Source: Cercophora sp. LCS_1 (taxonomy: Eukaryota; Ascomycota; Sordariomycetes; Sordariales; Lasiosphaeriaceae). Taken from it: a stretch of DNA of 64,000 bases. How positions within the stretch are numbered: the stretch's first letter is position 1; each line of letters opens with the position of its first letter. Below are positions 1-12,072 of the stretch, in pieces. The position numbers were made by a program, and so were the translations under genes. The stretch spans positions 186,001 to 250,000 of the forward strand of contig JAPZLL010000047.1 of NCBI GenBank assembly GCA_036250225.1. Reading direction: 5' to 3'. The notes below the pieces were generated by a model, which did not search any database, was not told the DNA's origin, and saw only the letters and a program-made list of their open reading frames with translations.

Positions 1-512
1 CAAGTTGGTGCAAGTTGGTGGTAAATAAATCTGCGCAGAAACATATCCAATTGGTACCAGTTCAAGTGGCCTGGACGGGCGTTGCGAAGTCCGGTAAGCG
101 TCGACAAAAAAATTCAATGCCTTTGTAATCGTATTTCCATATATTTCCACATCAAATATTGTGTCCAGATCTTTTGTGTGCTACTTCTCTGTGGGTGGAC
201 ACACCATCAATCTTTTAGCTAGGCCGTTTGAAATGTGCAAAAGCTCCTTTACTTGGATATTTGTCAAAGTCTTTAGGTGGGCTTAGCTGCACCCTTAGCT
301 TCCGACGTCTTAGCCTGGATGTCGAAATAAAGTGTGTGGATATTTGGTTGATAGCGTTGACGTTGCTGATAACAGGTCACGTGCCAAACCAACCAGGTCT
401 TAAATCCGGCGTTATTTCCGGCCGACGTCGCCAAACTTGTTTTCGTCGTGTCCGCCATCGGCATTCCGGGTTCCGATCAAAAAACAACAATCACAAAAAA
501 AAATTGTTCGAA
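1..512. other. Upstream region of MPC1, no gene seen
   Basis: No supported gene. The window opens with a 10-bp direct repeat (CAAGTTGGTG twice). Open frames here are short and overlap in all directions. The last part is presumably leader and promoter of the gene starting at 513. Confidence 0.5.
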
Positions 513-1132
513 ATGGCTGCATTCGTCAAGGCGATCAACGCAAAGATCCGGTCCAATCCGGTGACCGACTACTTTTGCTCAACCCGTAAGTGTCCTGTCC
601 CTCCAATTGACCCTGCATCACGCGACACCGACGCCGCAGTTGCGCGATCGATCAGCCGGCGCCGGACCCACCTCCGGTGCGATGGATGTGATTTCACGCT
701 GACCGCCGCGCAGATTTCTGGGGCCCGGCATCCAATTTTGGCATTCCACTCGCCGCTGTTCTCGACACGCAAAAGAGCCCCGAGCTGTGAGTTTGGTCTC
801 GTCCTGGGGCTCTACGAAGAAGAAGCGAACTGATAGTGTGACTCAGGATTTCCGGACAAATGACGGGCGCTCTGAGCATTTATGCCATAACTTTTATGCG
901 GTACTCGCTCGCTGTGACGCCCAAGAATTATCTCCTTTTTGCGTGTCACTTTGTCAATACGGGTGCGCAGCTCACGCAGGGGTATCGGTATATCGACTAC
1001 CATTATTGGGGTGGGAAGGAGAAGCTGCAAGCTACCCAGGCGTCGGCCGCTGCGAAGGCGCCGCGGGCTGCTGAGAAGGTGGTGGAGAAGGCGGTTGGAA
1101 TTGCCAAGCCAGCTGTGGCGGGCAAGGCGTAG
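513..1132 (+). CDS. MPC1: Mitochondrial pyruvate carrier subunit 1
   Basis: Inner-membrane subunit of the mitochondrial pyruvate carrier, which works as a heterodimer with MPC2/MPC3 to import pyruvate into the matrix. Three exons by splice signals: 513-585, 714-786 and 847-1132, giving 143 aa. The joined protein starts MAAFVKAINAKIRSNPV and has the family hallmarks: NPVTDY near the start, NFGIPLAAVLDTQKSPELISG across exons 2/3, then the conserved FMRYSLAVTPKNYLL and CHFVNTGAQLTQGYRY segments. An Ala/Lys-rich tail (about residues 115-143) follows, as in fungal members. The start ATG at 513 is preceded by an A-rich stretch. The gene looks intact and is the only clear housekeeping gene in the window. 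Family assignment is by recognition of sequence. Confidence 0.93.
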
Positions 1133-1235
1133 CGAGTTGGGGAGTTTGTATTATTATTCTATGGTGTTTTCATCCAATCCTGTTGTGTGCCGTCGCTCAC
1201 GTCCGCCGCGTGTTTGGGCCGCCTTGCTGCTGATA

Positions 1236-1451
1236 TTAGATTCTCTCTAGAACGCTCCTCTCCCTTGATTCCCGATACCCGGTCATTGGGCGTGGCCCGA
1301 TGATGGAAGACCGCCGCGCTCGGCCGCATCCGTACGTGGCTCTTGGACCGGCGCCTTGGTAGCCGTACGGGTTCATGACGACGACGGGATGGATGGGCTC
1401 TGCGTAGCCGTAGCGGCGACCATATCTTCTGCGGCTGAAGCCGAAGCACAT
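1236..1451 (-). CDS. Small Arg/Tyr/Gly-rich hypothetical protein
   Basis: A 71-codon frame starting MCFGFSRRRYGRRYGY, rich in Arg, Tyr, Gly and Pro. Very short basic proteins beginning MCFG are common in filamentous ascomycetes, but I cannot name a function. It lies tail-to-tail with MPC1, about 100 bp away. No homologue was checked. It could be chance coding, or the first exon of a longer gene. Confidence 0.3.
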   Translation of the reverse strand: MCFGFSRRRYGRRYGYAEPIHPVVVMNPYGYQGAGPRATYGCGRARRSSIIGPRPMTGYRESRERSVLERI

Positions 1452-2302
1452 AATGACACGCTTGCGAGAGGTATGGAGACGGCAGATTGAACGCTGTTCG
1501 TTGTCAGCGTTGTCCTTCGGCCGAGTTGGCAATGGCCTACCGTGGGTCAACTGGCGTGGGGATCGAACGAGAGTGGAAGTGTCGCAATGGCCTCGCAGGT
1601 CGACTGGGCGCTCTTCAACCAAGGGACAGGGTCTTGCTGTTTCATTCTGAAATCTCAGTCGTCCAGCCGGAAAAGGATTGCTTTATCCGTCAACCACACA
1701 CAGACCGAACGCGATGATGTAATGTGGTTGGTTCTCACATTGCGGCGCTCTGATGGTTGGGCTGGCATTGACTTTCACTAGAGCGACCAGACATCAAGAC
1801 GCAGGACAGATCGCACCGAGCAACGTCTTCAATGCCACAAGCACCGACCCCACTACCAACCTCGCTGAGCCTGCCATCGGTCTAGCTCGTGTGCCGTGTC
1901 TGGAGTGTCTCCGCGAATCATGTCCTATCATCGTCCAATGCAACCACGCCCGCCATGTGCCGTGCATGTTGCTGCATGCAATCCCACCACGGCTCAATCG
2001 CGGATTCATGACAAGCATCTGATGGACCTCGAGCGCATTAAAAAGCCACCATGCTTACAGCAGCCTCGATATGCCGCGATGCGAGTATCTGAAGACTACG
2101 CCCCGTGATGGAAACACCGTGGGCGACGATGCGACGCTGGCCAACAACGAAGCCCATCATCAGACAATCAACCATGGCATGATATATTGCTTGACACCAT
2201 AGCTCTCATTCGATTGCTAATGGGTGGCACAGGCACTCTCCGACGTATTTATGGCCAGTTGTCGCCTTTCCGGGATTGGGGCCCGGTTGAAACCGCTTTC
2301 GA
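1452..2302. other. Intergenic region, no gene seen
   Basis: About 850 bp of GC-neutral sequence with only short overlapping frames. It probably holds the promoter of the protease gene at 2303. An additional 5' exon of that gene here cannot be excluded. Confidence 0.4.
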
Positions 2303-5194
2303 ATGGACCTCATCATTTGCGGCACGATGCCAACCCGAACCGAAAACAACGGGTGGACAAACGGTACCACCTCCACCAAGCTCGAAGATATGGGCTGCCT
2401 GGGCTTGACCCGCGTATGCCTCTGGGACCTCTCGACGGATGAGCCCGTGAGGAAGCTACGCAAGGGATCAGCAATCTACCATGGCCGACAAAGCCTGGAA
2501 AATGTATGCGGGAAGGACGACAGAGAGCTCGTGTCGGACGAAGACATCATGCCGGGTGGAAAGTACCGAGGTGAGAACTCTGCATGCATGGTGCTCGGCC
2601 TCGGCAACTGACTGCGTTTAGCCATCGTCAAACTCTTCCTCCATTTCGCAGACCAGGACGAGGACGACTTCTCCATGGCGACGGGCTGGCTCATCCGCAA
2701 CGATCTCGTCGTCACAGCCGGCCACTGTTGCTTCGACCACGCGCACACGTACGGAAGACTGACCAGTATCCAGGTGTACATGGGATACAAGGGCCGGGCG
2801 AGTATCAACGACTCCAAGTTCGAAGTCCAGAAGCGCATGGGCAAGACAGTCGCGACTACACTCGACTGGTACCAGCACGGCGACAACGAAGCCTGGGATG
2901 TCTCATTCATCAAGCTCAACAGTCCATTTACCGGTGTGACGCCGCTCGCGTTCGAGTCAACACCGCAGAGTGGACGGTATACCTTGGGCGTCGTCGGTTA
3001 CCCCGGCGATCTGGAAGACCCCAAGACGCGGGAGAAGGCCGCCTTCATGTACGAGATGTTTGATAAGGAGAAGTACGATCTTGCCACGGCTGTCGACCAG
3101 CAAGCCCGGCTCCTGCAGTACGAGCTCGACACGTTTGGAGGCAACTCGGGATCTCCGGTTCTGAAGCAGACAATTGGTAGCGATGGCGGCTTCAAGTCGA
3201 TTGGCGTTCACGTCTTTGGTGGTGTTCACAACTCGGCGTCGATGATCGGACCGAATGGCAACAACTTCCGCACCTACATCGATGCTCTGAGCGCCTACGC
3301 CGGAGACCTGCCAGCCGTGAAGAAGGAGCGGGATGAGAAGGACCGTTGGTTGGTCTACATCGACCTCCCTGGCTTTCCTGATCCTTCGCCAGCACCAAGC
3401 CCCCCCAACCCCGACGGAAAGCAGGAGAACATCGAGGAAGGCCGTGGAACGTTGGGTGGAAACATCGAGGGGTTGGACCCGGTTCTCAAGTCGGTTCTCA
3501 ACAAAGCTGTTGGTGTTATCAAGCGTGCTGGGCCAACCGAGGCGCTCGAGGAGGGCCAACCCATTGTGCTGGGCAAGACGATGCGCTACATGGCGCCGCA
3601 GATTGGTGCGCTGTCGGCAGTGGCCCTTCACGCCGCTGGTCGCATGGCAGCTAGCCGCACGGGAACCGAGTTGACCGAGAAGGTGTACTCTTTCGAGGGC
3701 GCGGCCGAGCGCGCCGTCCTGGGTGAGAGCGCCATCGAGGCCCTCCGGCGCATGGGCAATGCTAGGTGCAAAGAGCTCGGCGTGTTCAAGACCATGGCCG
3801 ACTCGGTCAGACGGTTGAGGCCAACCGTCATGGGTGCGTCGCCAACCATCCTCCCAGCCGTGGCCGGGCCGGTGTTGCGACTCACCATCGACGAGCTAGC
3901 CAGGAAGAGGGCCGAAGGCACCGAAGACATCCCTGCCGAGGACAAGCGCCACTTCAGGTCACTCGAGAGAGAACGCAACACGAAGGTGGGACTCTTGCCG
4001 GAGCAGGAGCTGTCCAACTTTATCCAACATTTCGAGATGGCGTGCAACAAGGAAAGTGCACAAGAGTTTCTCGGCATCGCATCCACCATCGGCGACCTCA
4101 TCGGTTTGGGTCTCCGTCACATCCCTTCGCTCCTGAACATGGCCAAAGCGGGCCTTTCCCTCTTTTCAGGTGGCCACGAAGATGTTGAAGACGCTTCCCC
4201 TGCTCCGTTCGAAGGCTATGCTGAGCGCGCCCTTGTCGGAGAAGCTGCCCTTGAGTCCCTTGTCAAGCTTGGCCCAGAGAAATGCCAGCAGGAAGGACTC
4301 TTTGACGTCATGGTCGATGTGATCGGAAAGCTGGGACCCCTAGTGATCAAAGCAGCGCCGCATGTTATCGACGCCGTGGGACCCATTGTCAAGAACGCCC
4401 TCGCAAACCGCGCCGCTCGCAAGTCGGGCACTGAACTCATTGGGGCCTTGGCGGTCCACGACGGCACCATCGCCAGCTGGCCACTCCTGGAACTTGCCGA
4501 TTTCAACGAAATCCGTCGCGGCCAAGGTTTTGTGCAATACATGGGACTCCTCGAGACGGCCTTTGCACTGCCTGACGAGGAGGAGCATCCACTTCACCCC
4601 GTCAATATCCCGGGTCAGGGGGGCCTAGCTGCGGCCAGGATCCGTGACATAGTGCACTACCCTGACGAGGCACGCCGTCTGGGGCTTAACACGGTCGTTC
4701 GGGCATTTGACGAGTACCTCCGGGTAATCAGGCGCAGCAATGACCCGGTCTTAGCAGCGTTCGACCATGATGTCAGCTCCATGTATGAGGTGTTTGGCAG
4801 AAGGGTAAATTTTTACCAATTCGGCCACAAGTACACGCCGGTCGCGACCCACGAGGAACTCGAGAATTCATTGCAGACCGTCAAGGATGAGGTAGAACAG
4901 TCACCAGGCGGACATTTCGGCATGTTGTACAGGCTGTTGAACAGGAATGATGGCTCGGTTCGCTATGTCCAGGGTCCCGAAGTCAACCAGGTCATGAGGA
5001 ATTGGCTGTGGGACGATCAGGATGCCGTGAGATTGAATGTGCATGGTGTGTTCGTGGATATACGGGTGGAGGAATATTGTCATATGCTCAAGGATATGAT
5101 GACTCAGTTTACGTTGCACACGAGGCTGACGGAGAATTTGGGGATTTGGCAGGAGACGGAGCCGCGAGATCCACTCCAGCCGCCCCATCATTAG
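2303..5194 (+). CDS. Trypsin-like serine protease with C-terminal repeats
   Basis: Two exons, 2303-2570 and 2622-5194, joined across a 51-nt intron (GTGAGA...TTTAG), giving 946 aa. The N-terminal half is a V8/trypsin-like (S1-fold) peptidase with a complete catalytic triad: His124 in TAGHC, Asp182 in WDVSFIKL and Ser265 in GGNSGSP. A Pro-rich linker follows at about residue 344. The C-terminal 550 residues contain two related helical units starting near residues 446 (FEGAAERAVLGESAIEAL) and 618 (FEGYAERALVGEAALESL), each with a Cys-Lys/Gln-Glu turn and a GP-rich helix, then an unrelated tail. No signal peptide is seen, so a cytosolic role is inferred. This resembles multidomain fungal proteins in which a protease is fused to an unknown effector or sensor region. 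The true start may lie upstream. The frame is open throughout. Confidence 0.85.
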
Positions 5195-5574
5195 TCTTAT
5201 TTTTTTTCATCCCCTTGTTCTCATGTTCGCAATTCTGTCGACGACAAACTTTCTCTTGTCTACCTTTTCATGGCAGCCTGTCTATTTCGCACCTATTTTG
5301 TTCTATTCGACACCTGTTGCCGCGGGTAACTGTGCCTGATTTCCTTTTTGAAAAGACCTCAAGCCATTTATTGAAGGCCTCAACACCTTTTACAAAGACC
5401 TAGAGGCGTCATAAATATGAAGATTTCTGTAATTTCGGGGCCGTAACCGCCGCCCTGGAGGGTATACTGAGGTATATCAACAGGCATGGATCAATGTCGT
5501 GTATGAGATGTGGTGTGAGAGAAAGCAAAATAGAGCTCTGCACATAACATCCCAAACGCCCTCTAGTCCAGCCC
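5195..5574. other. Intergenic region, no gene seen
   Basis: A T-rich tract just after the protease stop is probable 3' UTR. Nothing else is supported. Confidence 0.4.
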
Positions 5575-7022
5575 ATGGCGAGCATAATCCACGACCGCGC
5601 TCATCACGGTTGTGAAGATGATTGCCGGCACGGAATTCTCTCTGAAGCCATTGAGGATCAGGCCGTTGACGTTCGTTCGGAAGCCCTGACCACGCATCGT
5701 ATGTGCCCCGTTCTTAAACCCAGACCTTGAATTGGTATCTGACCCACCCTTGCAGTCACCGCCTATCTCAAGCGAACCGTCGCTACACAAGGCTCTATCA
5801 CCCTTCCTGCTGCCAAGCGGTCCCGCCCAGATACTCCTTCCGGTGAGCGGCAAGACCAAAGCCCCAGTGCTGGCGATCCCGACGTCGTTGTCAGTGACTA
5901 CGGTGAATACGGTGACACTTATGACATGGACTATGATATCAGCTCCATTGAGGACGATGGTGTTGACAGCGGAGACGGCGGCATCAATGGCAATGTGCTG
6001 TCGGAAGAGGACTACGCGATATTTCTCAACGGACTCTTCCGATGAGGGATCCCTGGAGGATCCTTTGCGATGTTGGCGACGTCGATGCACCGGGCAACTA
6101 CAGCGCTCCGGAACAGTGTCAGATCAAATCTTGCGATGACACTATACGCACCATAATTGACGAGTTGTGTACGGCTGCGAGGGATCTGGAGTTTGGTCCG
6201 CCGGGTTTGATGTCGATGTCGCCTAGCAACAAGATCGCGTTTTCCTGTTCGAGGAAGGCCGTTCTCGCCCAGGCGGTCGTTTCTACCATGCAGAATGCAA
6301 CTAAGGTCATTTTGGGTGACGAGAACCAGAGCATCCTCGACCTTTGGAAGTTTCCTGCTGTCAAGGACTTGCCAGCAGATCAACAGCTCCTCGGTGCGTA
6401 AGCCATTGTTGCTAGACGACGGGTTGACGAAAACACCCCCCGGAACGCAATCATCGAAAGGATGAATGGGCTCGATTATGAATGCGAGTTTGGCGTTTAT
6501 ACCGGGTCGGCGTCAAACCAAGACATGGGTCTCATTACCCGATGGGGGCGGCACGAGCGTGTTGTTGCGAAGATTCCCGACACTGGTGTTCGGCCCAAGG
6601 CGGTATGCAGGCGGCTATATGGATTCCTCGCGCGGCCTGGCATTGAGTGGCATATGGGTGTCCTCGCCAAGTACGACGTCGCCCATTACCAAGCTCGCGA
6701 TCCAGTGGGCGGACGGGCTAAGGCGGTGGATGCTGGTCAGCAAAGCAGAAATGCTTCATTCCCCGAACTCGAGGGTTGAGATGCTATGTTGAGGGCTACG
6801 ATGAGGCGGCTCAAGCCGCAGGAATTCCGGGGTCGCAGAGTCCTTCTCGCGGTCGACGCAGAGAAGCTCGATTACTCCAAGTTTGCATGCGACAAGCACT
6901 TTCGAGAGGTTCTCCTGACGTTGGACTGGTGGCTCAAGAGGAGACCCTATTTGCGATGCAGACGGCCCCGTGAGATAGTGAACCCTGTTAGCAAGAAGTC
7001 ACCCAAGTGCTGTGAAGAATAA
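5575..7022 (+). pseudogene. Broken gene with GIY-YIG-like segment
   Basis: Exon 1 (5575-5698, starting MASIIHDRAHHGC) splices well to 5756 (GTATGT...TTGCAG). That frame is acidic (DMDYDISSIEDDGVDSGDGG) and stops at 6043. The adjacent frame then continues from about 6042 with coherent protein (CDDTIRTIIDELCTAARDLE), broken by TAA at 6399-6401 and TGA at 6777-6779, and reaches 7022. The segment ECEFGVYTGSASNQDMGLI...RWGRHE looks like the start of a GIY-YIG-type fold as found in some fungal unknown proteins. Around 6690-6740 another frame reads WADGLRRWMLVSKAEML, suggesting further frameshifts. TAA and TGA both fit single C-to-T changes of CAA and CGA. The domain call is from memory and tentative. 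That it is a degraded single gene is better supported. Confidence 0.6.
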
Positions 7023-7863
7023 GTACAATTGCTAACACTGAAAGCATCCACGTGTAAGAACGCCATACGCTGCATTTACCGACACATTCTTAAATAATTG
7101 TAACGCGTAGTGTATTTCCAACAGCCGTGTTCAACTCCTTCCAACACAAAAGATTATGTTGAAAGGTCTATGACAAATCTTGTAGGGTTTCGAAAATTCA
7201 CAAGGAAGAATTAAATAGCTTAAGGCAAGTGGTTAACACCAAAAGCCTGCCGTTTATCTTTGCATGCAAAACTGTTACTCACAAAGCCCTTGAAAATACC
7301 TTTGATGCCTGCTTAAAAAACGATTATGTGTTGAGTGTTATTTAAAACGCAAATTGAAACTAGTTATATTGTTTGTTTACAAGCGGAAAAGGCCGTCAGA
7401 GAAGAGATTTTAACATTGATGTATTGAGACGGTGTGTTTACATAAGCTTCAATCCCTTGAAGGGTTTTCAATGAGGAAGAGAGCTATTTTTCGCACGTTC
7501 CATTGTGCTAGTGAAGACATGCGTGGCCTAGGAACTTTGAGTTACTGATTATTATCGAGGCCTAGAACCTTTTTAAAAACAGCGAGAGTCTTTTTGAGAC
7601 GACTAAAATGTCACAATGGATATGTGGATTCTAATAACGCAAAGGCAGTGGTTTCTATGCAGCCGGGCTTACGGTGTCGGCTTGCGTTCCGTATAGAATG
7701 GGGTGTGAGTGGAAGCAAACTGGGAGGTGCGAAAACCGAGCTTTGTTTGGCCCAATGGAAATCACCATACCTTCTAATTCTCAACAATCATGAGCTTAAA
7801 TTATCACATAATACAATTACATATCAAGGTATCATCTCACTCTCCCCTTGCCTTCATCCCCTC
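7023..7863. other. Intergenic region, no gene seen
   Basis: A moderately AT-rich 840-bp stretch between the broken GIY-YIG-like gene and the 3' end of the laccase. Only fragments of open frame occur, and a frame on the plus strand from 7594 is mostly the antisense of the laccase. Confidence 0.4.
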
Positions 7864-9837
7864 TCACCCAAGCACCCTGACAACCCCCTCCCCACCAACC
7901 CGTCTCCTCAACCCCGAATCCGTCTTGGGCAGATAAGGACTCGTCTTCTCATAAGCCCGCCAAGCGTCACAATTGGGCTTCATCTGATCCAACTTCATCA
8001 GCGCCCGAATCTCGTCCTTCCTCTCCAAAAACTGCAGTCCCAGCCCGCCCGAGACATGCCACCCAATATGACAATGCATCAACCACACACCGGGATTGTC
8101 CAACTTGTACGCAATCACCAGCCAGCCCTCGCCCGGCATCTGCACGACATCCCGTCTTACGGGATTATCAAAATTCAACCGATCCCGCATCGTCGCGGCG
8201 TCGAACGTCCCCTCGCCGATGCCCAGCGTCAAGAAATCGTGCCCGTGCAGATGGATCGGGTGCGGCAGCGCCAGATCATTCTGGATCACCCAAAAGACCC
8301 ACTCGTCCTTCCCGGGCACGTCAATGAGGTTGATTTGCGACGGGTAGGTGTCGTTGCCCTCCAGGATGCGTTCCAGCACGGGGTGGTCCCACTCGACGTT
8401 GATGGGCGTGCCGCGGACGCGCCACTCGAACACGCGCCCGTGGCCGCGGTCGGGGAACTCGAGGGTGATGGGCAACGTGGACGGCGCAAAGAGGGCGGGG
8501 TCGATGGCGCGGGTCACGACGGGCTTGAAGCCCGTCTCACCGACGCAGTCGGCTTCGATTTTGGTTCCGGGGTTGGTCGGGTTGGCGTTGGGCGCACCGG
8601 CGTAGGAGACGATGGCGGCGGGGAAGTTGTTGCGGGATTTGCCGCAGTTGTTGTCCTTTTCGAGGGTCGCGTTGAGCCAGTAGTTGCCGATGGCTTGGTT
8701 GGCGTCGATGATGACGTCGTAGCGCTGGCCGACGCCGAGGAAGAGCTTGGTGCGGACCACGGGCGTGATGGGCACCAGATCGGTTGCAATGACTGTGAAG
8801 TTGTGACCGACCAGCGTGATGGTCAGGGAGTTGTCGACGCTGGCGTTGATGAGACGCAGGAGGTGCTTTTTGCCCGGGGTTAGGTTTAGACGGTCGAAGG
8901 AGCCGCCGTCGCCGGCGAAGTGGACGCCTTTGCCGCGGAACAGGACGTTATCTGAGTCTGGAGGTGCACCGTTGGCGACCTTTTCGGCGACTAGAGTCAG
9001 GCGGTCGGCGGTCTGGTGGTAGTAGTCGGTCATGAGGTACGGGCCGAGGTCGATGTCGTAGTTGGCGGACGCCGGACCTTTGACGATCAGGGCGCCGACG
9101 ATGCCATTCCCGTATTGATTGGAATAATGGGAATGGTACCACGAGGTTCCATATTGTTGGACGTGAAAATCGTATATCTGAATTGTCAGCAAAGGAGGGT
9201 TGAGATGGCGGACTTGGAAGACGGTAAACTCACCTTCATGTGGCCGGGTGGGATGGGGCATTCGGTAACGCCGTTGGCGCCATCTTGGTTGCCTTCACCG
9301 TATTGGCGGATACCGTGCCAGTGAATCGATGTCCCGTTGTCTTGCATGTCATTGTACACGTTGACTTGGATGTAATCACCCCAGTCGGCTTCGATCGTGG
9401 GACCGGGGAATTGGCCTGGGGTTGTTAGTTGTTGATCAGTGAGACCGAAAGTGGAGACGCACCATTGATGAGCATGGCGTGCTTGACGGTGCCATCTGGC
9501 CCTTGCCAGTTGGTAACGTTTGTGATGCGAAAGTTGAACTGCCCTTTTAGCCGAGTGTCAAACACCATCATAGGTTAAGACTTACAATGCGGGTATTGAA
9601 TGCTGGAGGATATTCATGGTCGTAGTCAGTGGAAACGTTCCAGTTATTCCTCCAGCAGCCTCTGTTGGTCTCGTTGTTCTGCCCACATGGCTTGCCACCA
9701 GGGATGATGGTTTGCCTGGGTACCAGATTCTGGACCACCGTGGGTTGAAGATGGACAGGTGTTGAAAGAGCCGTGGAAGCGAAAAGACTGAGGACTAAGG
9801 CACTGCAGGCCGAGGCAGAAGGGAAGAACCGTGTCAT
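7864..9837 (-). CDS. Secreted laccase (multicopper oxidase)
   Basis: Four-electron reduction of O2 to water coupled to oxidation of phenols, acting outside the cell. Exons on the minus strand: 9837-9586, 9538-9463, 9415-9234 and 9177-7864, giving 607 aa. Residues 1-20 form a signal peptide (MTRFFPSASACSALVLSLFA), followed by a short propeptide ending in PRQ. All four copper ligand blocks are present: HWHG (about 141), WYHSHYSNQYGNG (about 183), HPIHLHGHDF (about 475) and HCHIGWHVSGGLGLQF (about 536). The C-terminus carries DSGL followed by 14 basic/Gly residues. In known ascomycete laccases processing after DSGL leaves a plug in the solvent channel. Length and order match ascomycete laccases. 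No frame break was seen. Confidence 0.93.
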
Positions 9838-12072
9838 GATCGAAAATGATATGATTGACCTCGTGATAAGTGACCAAAACAAGACCACCACAACTGGTGA
9901 TAGAGACAGTTCTTATATGTGACCCCAGTCATGGCATCACACCTCTGATAACCACCACCAGCCCGTATCCGGATGATCGACATGGACCGTGTAAGCCAAC
10001 ACACTGGCCAGCCGCAGCCACAATGTCCATACCAAGCCACGGCCCATGGGCACCTCGGATCGTGTCTCCGCCTCTGCCGCTTTCCTTGGTGTCATCCATC
10101 CCACCACGGCTCGTTTGTAACCCGGATTGTTCGTGGGACGGGCTGACGATCCTCCAGGTGCTGGGCAGCCGAACAGCCACAAGCCGCAATTTCAACCTGT
10201 CAGAGGCCTGCTTAAGCGAGTGTGCACCAGTCAGAAAAGCTGGAATGCACGACGTCAACCATGTGCCGTGAGGCTGAGGCGTGGAATGCATGGAAAAGAT
10301 GGGACGGGTGAGCGCGGGGTACCATGTAAGCCACAATCTGTCTTGCATGAACGGGTGCCTGACTGGCGGCTCGCGTGCTTGTCCTCGGTCAGGTCAGGCC
10401 AGGGACGGGATGCGAGTGCAACATCGGAGGACGGGAGTTGAGATAACCTTATTCTCACAATCTATCAGCTACCTAGTTCAACTCCAACTATCAGTCGAAT
10501 AGAGCTTATCAAAAAGAAATTGCCGATGGGGAGAACGCAAAGACACCAGTTTGTATTCAAGGCTCGTCCCGAAAGACACACCACACCGACGGGCCCGAGA
10601 GCGAGGAATAGATTAAAATTACCCGTCACTATTTTTGGAGGAGGCAGCGAAGCAACAAACGAGTCGATCATCGCCAATGGATATATTAAACCCGCGGTGC
10701 GTGCAGCCATCTCAGCCCAATGAAAAGTGACCAGTCTCCAACCCTCCGGCGAAGGGGGCCCAAGTCCACCACCCCGCGCTTGCTGGTGCGCGTTTCACAA
10801 CTGTCCTCGCTTCATGCCGTCCTGGGGTTTCCCACGCGGGACACATATTAAACGCTAGGGGAGATTGCAACTGTGAGTTCCATCGCCAGAGATGGAAAAG
10901 GAAGGTGTGAGCTTTTTCTGGTGTGGGCATGCGCGGAATCCGCCCGGTCGACCGTGTTTTATGCCGTGTGTCGGCGATATCTTCGGCATCGAACATGGTG
11001 ACGAGTCCCTGAAGGTAAAGAGCAATTGCCGCCCTTCGCGGTCTCGGGCTCTATTTCCATGATCCGATAGGCTGGGCGTGGAAAAGGGGGAGCTGGATGG
11101 TATTTATCCGCCGCTCGAGGTGTGGGGTGGGAGTTTAACCGGCCGGAGCGCGCAGAGACTCGCACTTTGGTACACTGGAAATCGGGCAAGCGGCATGGAG
11201 GGGGATTCAGGCAGCTATCTAGCTCGGGCTCCTGGGGAATGACGTGAAAGGGGACGGAGGGTTGAATCTGGTCATGATCTGCGTATGAACCAGGTCCTGG
11301 GGCTAACGATTAATCTTCCCCAGCATTCGTCCCAATATCTGAAAATGCCTCGCGGAGCGAGAATAGGCGAGAGGCAGCCCGTATTAATCCTTGATTACTC
11401 GCAGCTGTCATATTGTCGCTCTCCAGCCTCTCGGGTCGACAGTCGCGACTCTTAATATAGCACGCGCGTCATTACCGCCCTGGGTGTGATGTGATGTATC
11501 GACAGCTGGGGAATGTAAGCAGCCTCATCTGCGCCGCACTGCCTCGGTTGTCAGTCCACGTCGACAATAATGATTCAGCACATTTCCGCGATTAGAGGGC
11601 CAAGGCTCATTATTTCGTCCTGACTTGCTCTCGATTGTTGTCAAAATGAAGGAGAATGGAAAGTCACAAGCTAAGATTGGGCGGGCCGAGACTTAATATC
11701 ACTTTGAAAACACACCAAGTCTGTGAAAAGTTGTTACGACGTAGCTGAACGTGATCCGAAATGCAGTGATCATGGTGTCTTCACTCCCATCCTCTAATCT
11801 ATGACCCTCAATATTACCAAGATTCCCTTGCCAACTTCGGAGCAGTCTGTTGATTCCCCTAATTGACTTCTGATGCGAAAAGACGTAGCCGAGACCGCAC
11901 GAGAAAAAACTCACTCTTCTGAATTGGCAACCCTTCTAGAGGACCTCTTCGTAACAGAGCCAGCCTTCTTGCCCGTGACCTTTATCGCCGTCGTCGCTCG
12001 ACCTACCGAACGTCCCGTTCTAGCTCTGTATAAGGAGAGTATCGGGTTGTGGCCCTTCTTTCGGAGTTCATC
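9838..12072. other. 2.2-kb intergenic region, no gene seen
   Basis: Between the divergent laccase and the 3' end of the APH pseudogene. Only short frames were found. The part next to 9838 must hold the laccase promoter. No repeat or mobile element was recognised. Confidence 0.4.

Noticed and set aside
1541..1570. Possible tRNA T-arm (GATCGAAC on the plus strand)
   Set aside because: No matching stem, anticodon arm or acceptor pairing could be drawn.
5563..6090. 175-codon frame on the minus strand
   Set aside because: It is antisense to the spliced acidic exon of the plus-strand gene and has no recognisable protein features.
7594..8883. 429-codon frame on the plus strand
   Set aside because: Starts in spacer and runs antisense through the laccase; composition is that of a mirror frame.
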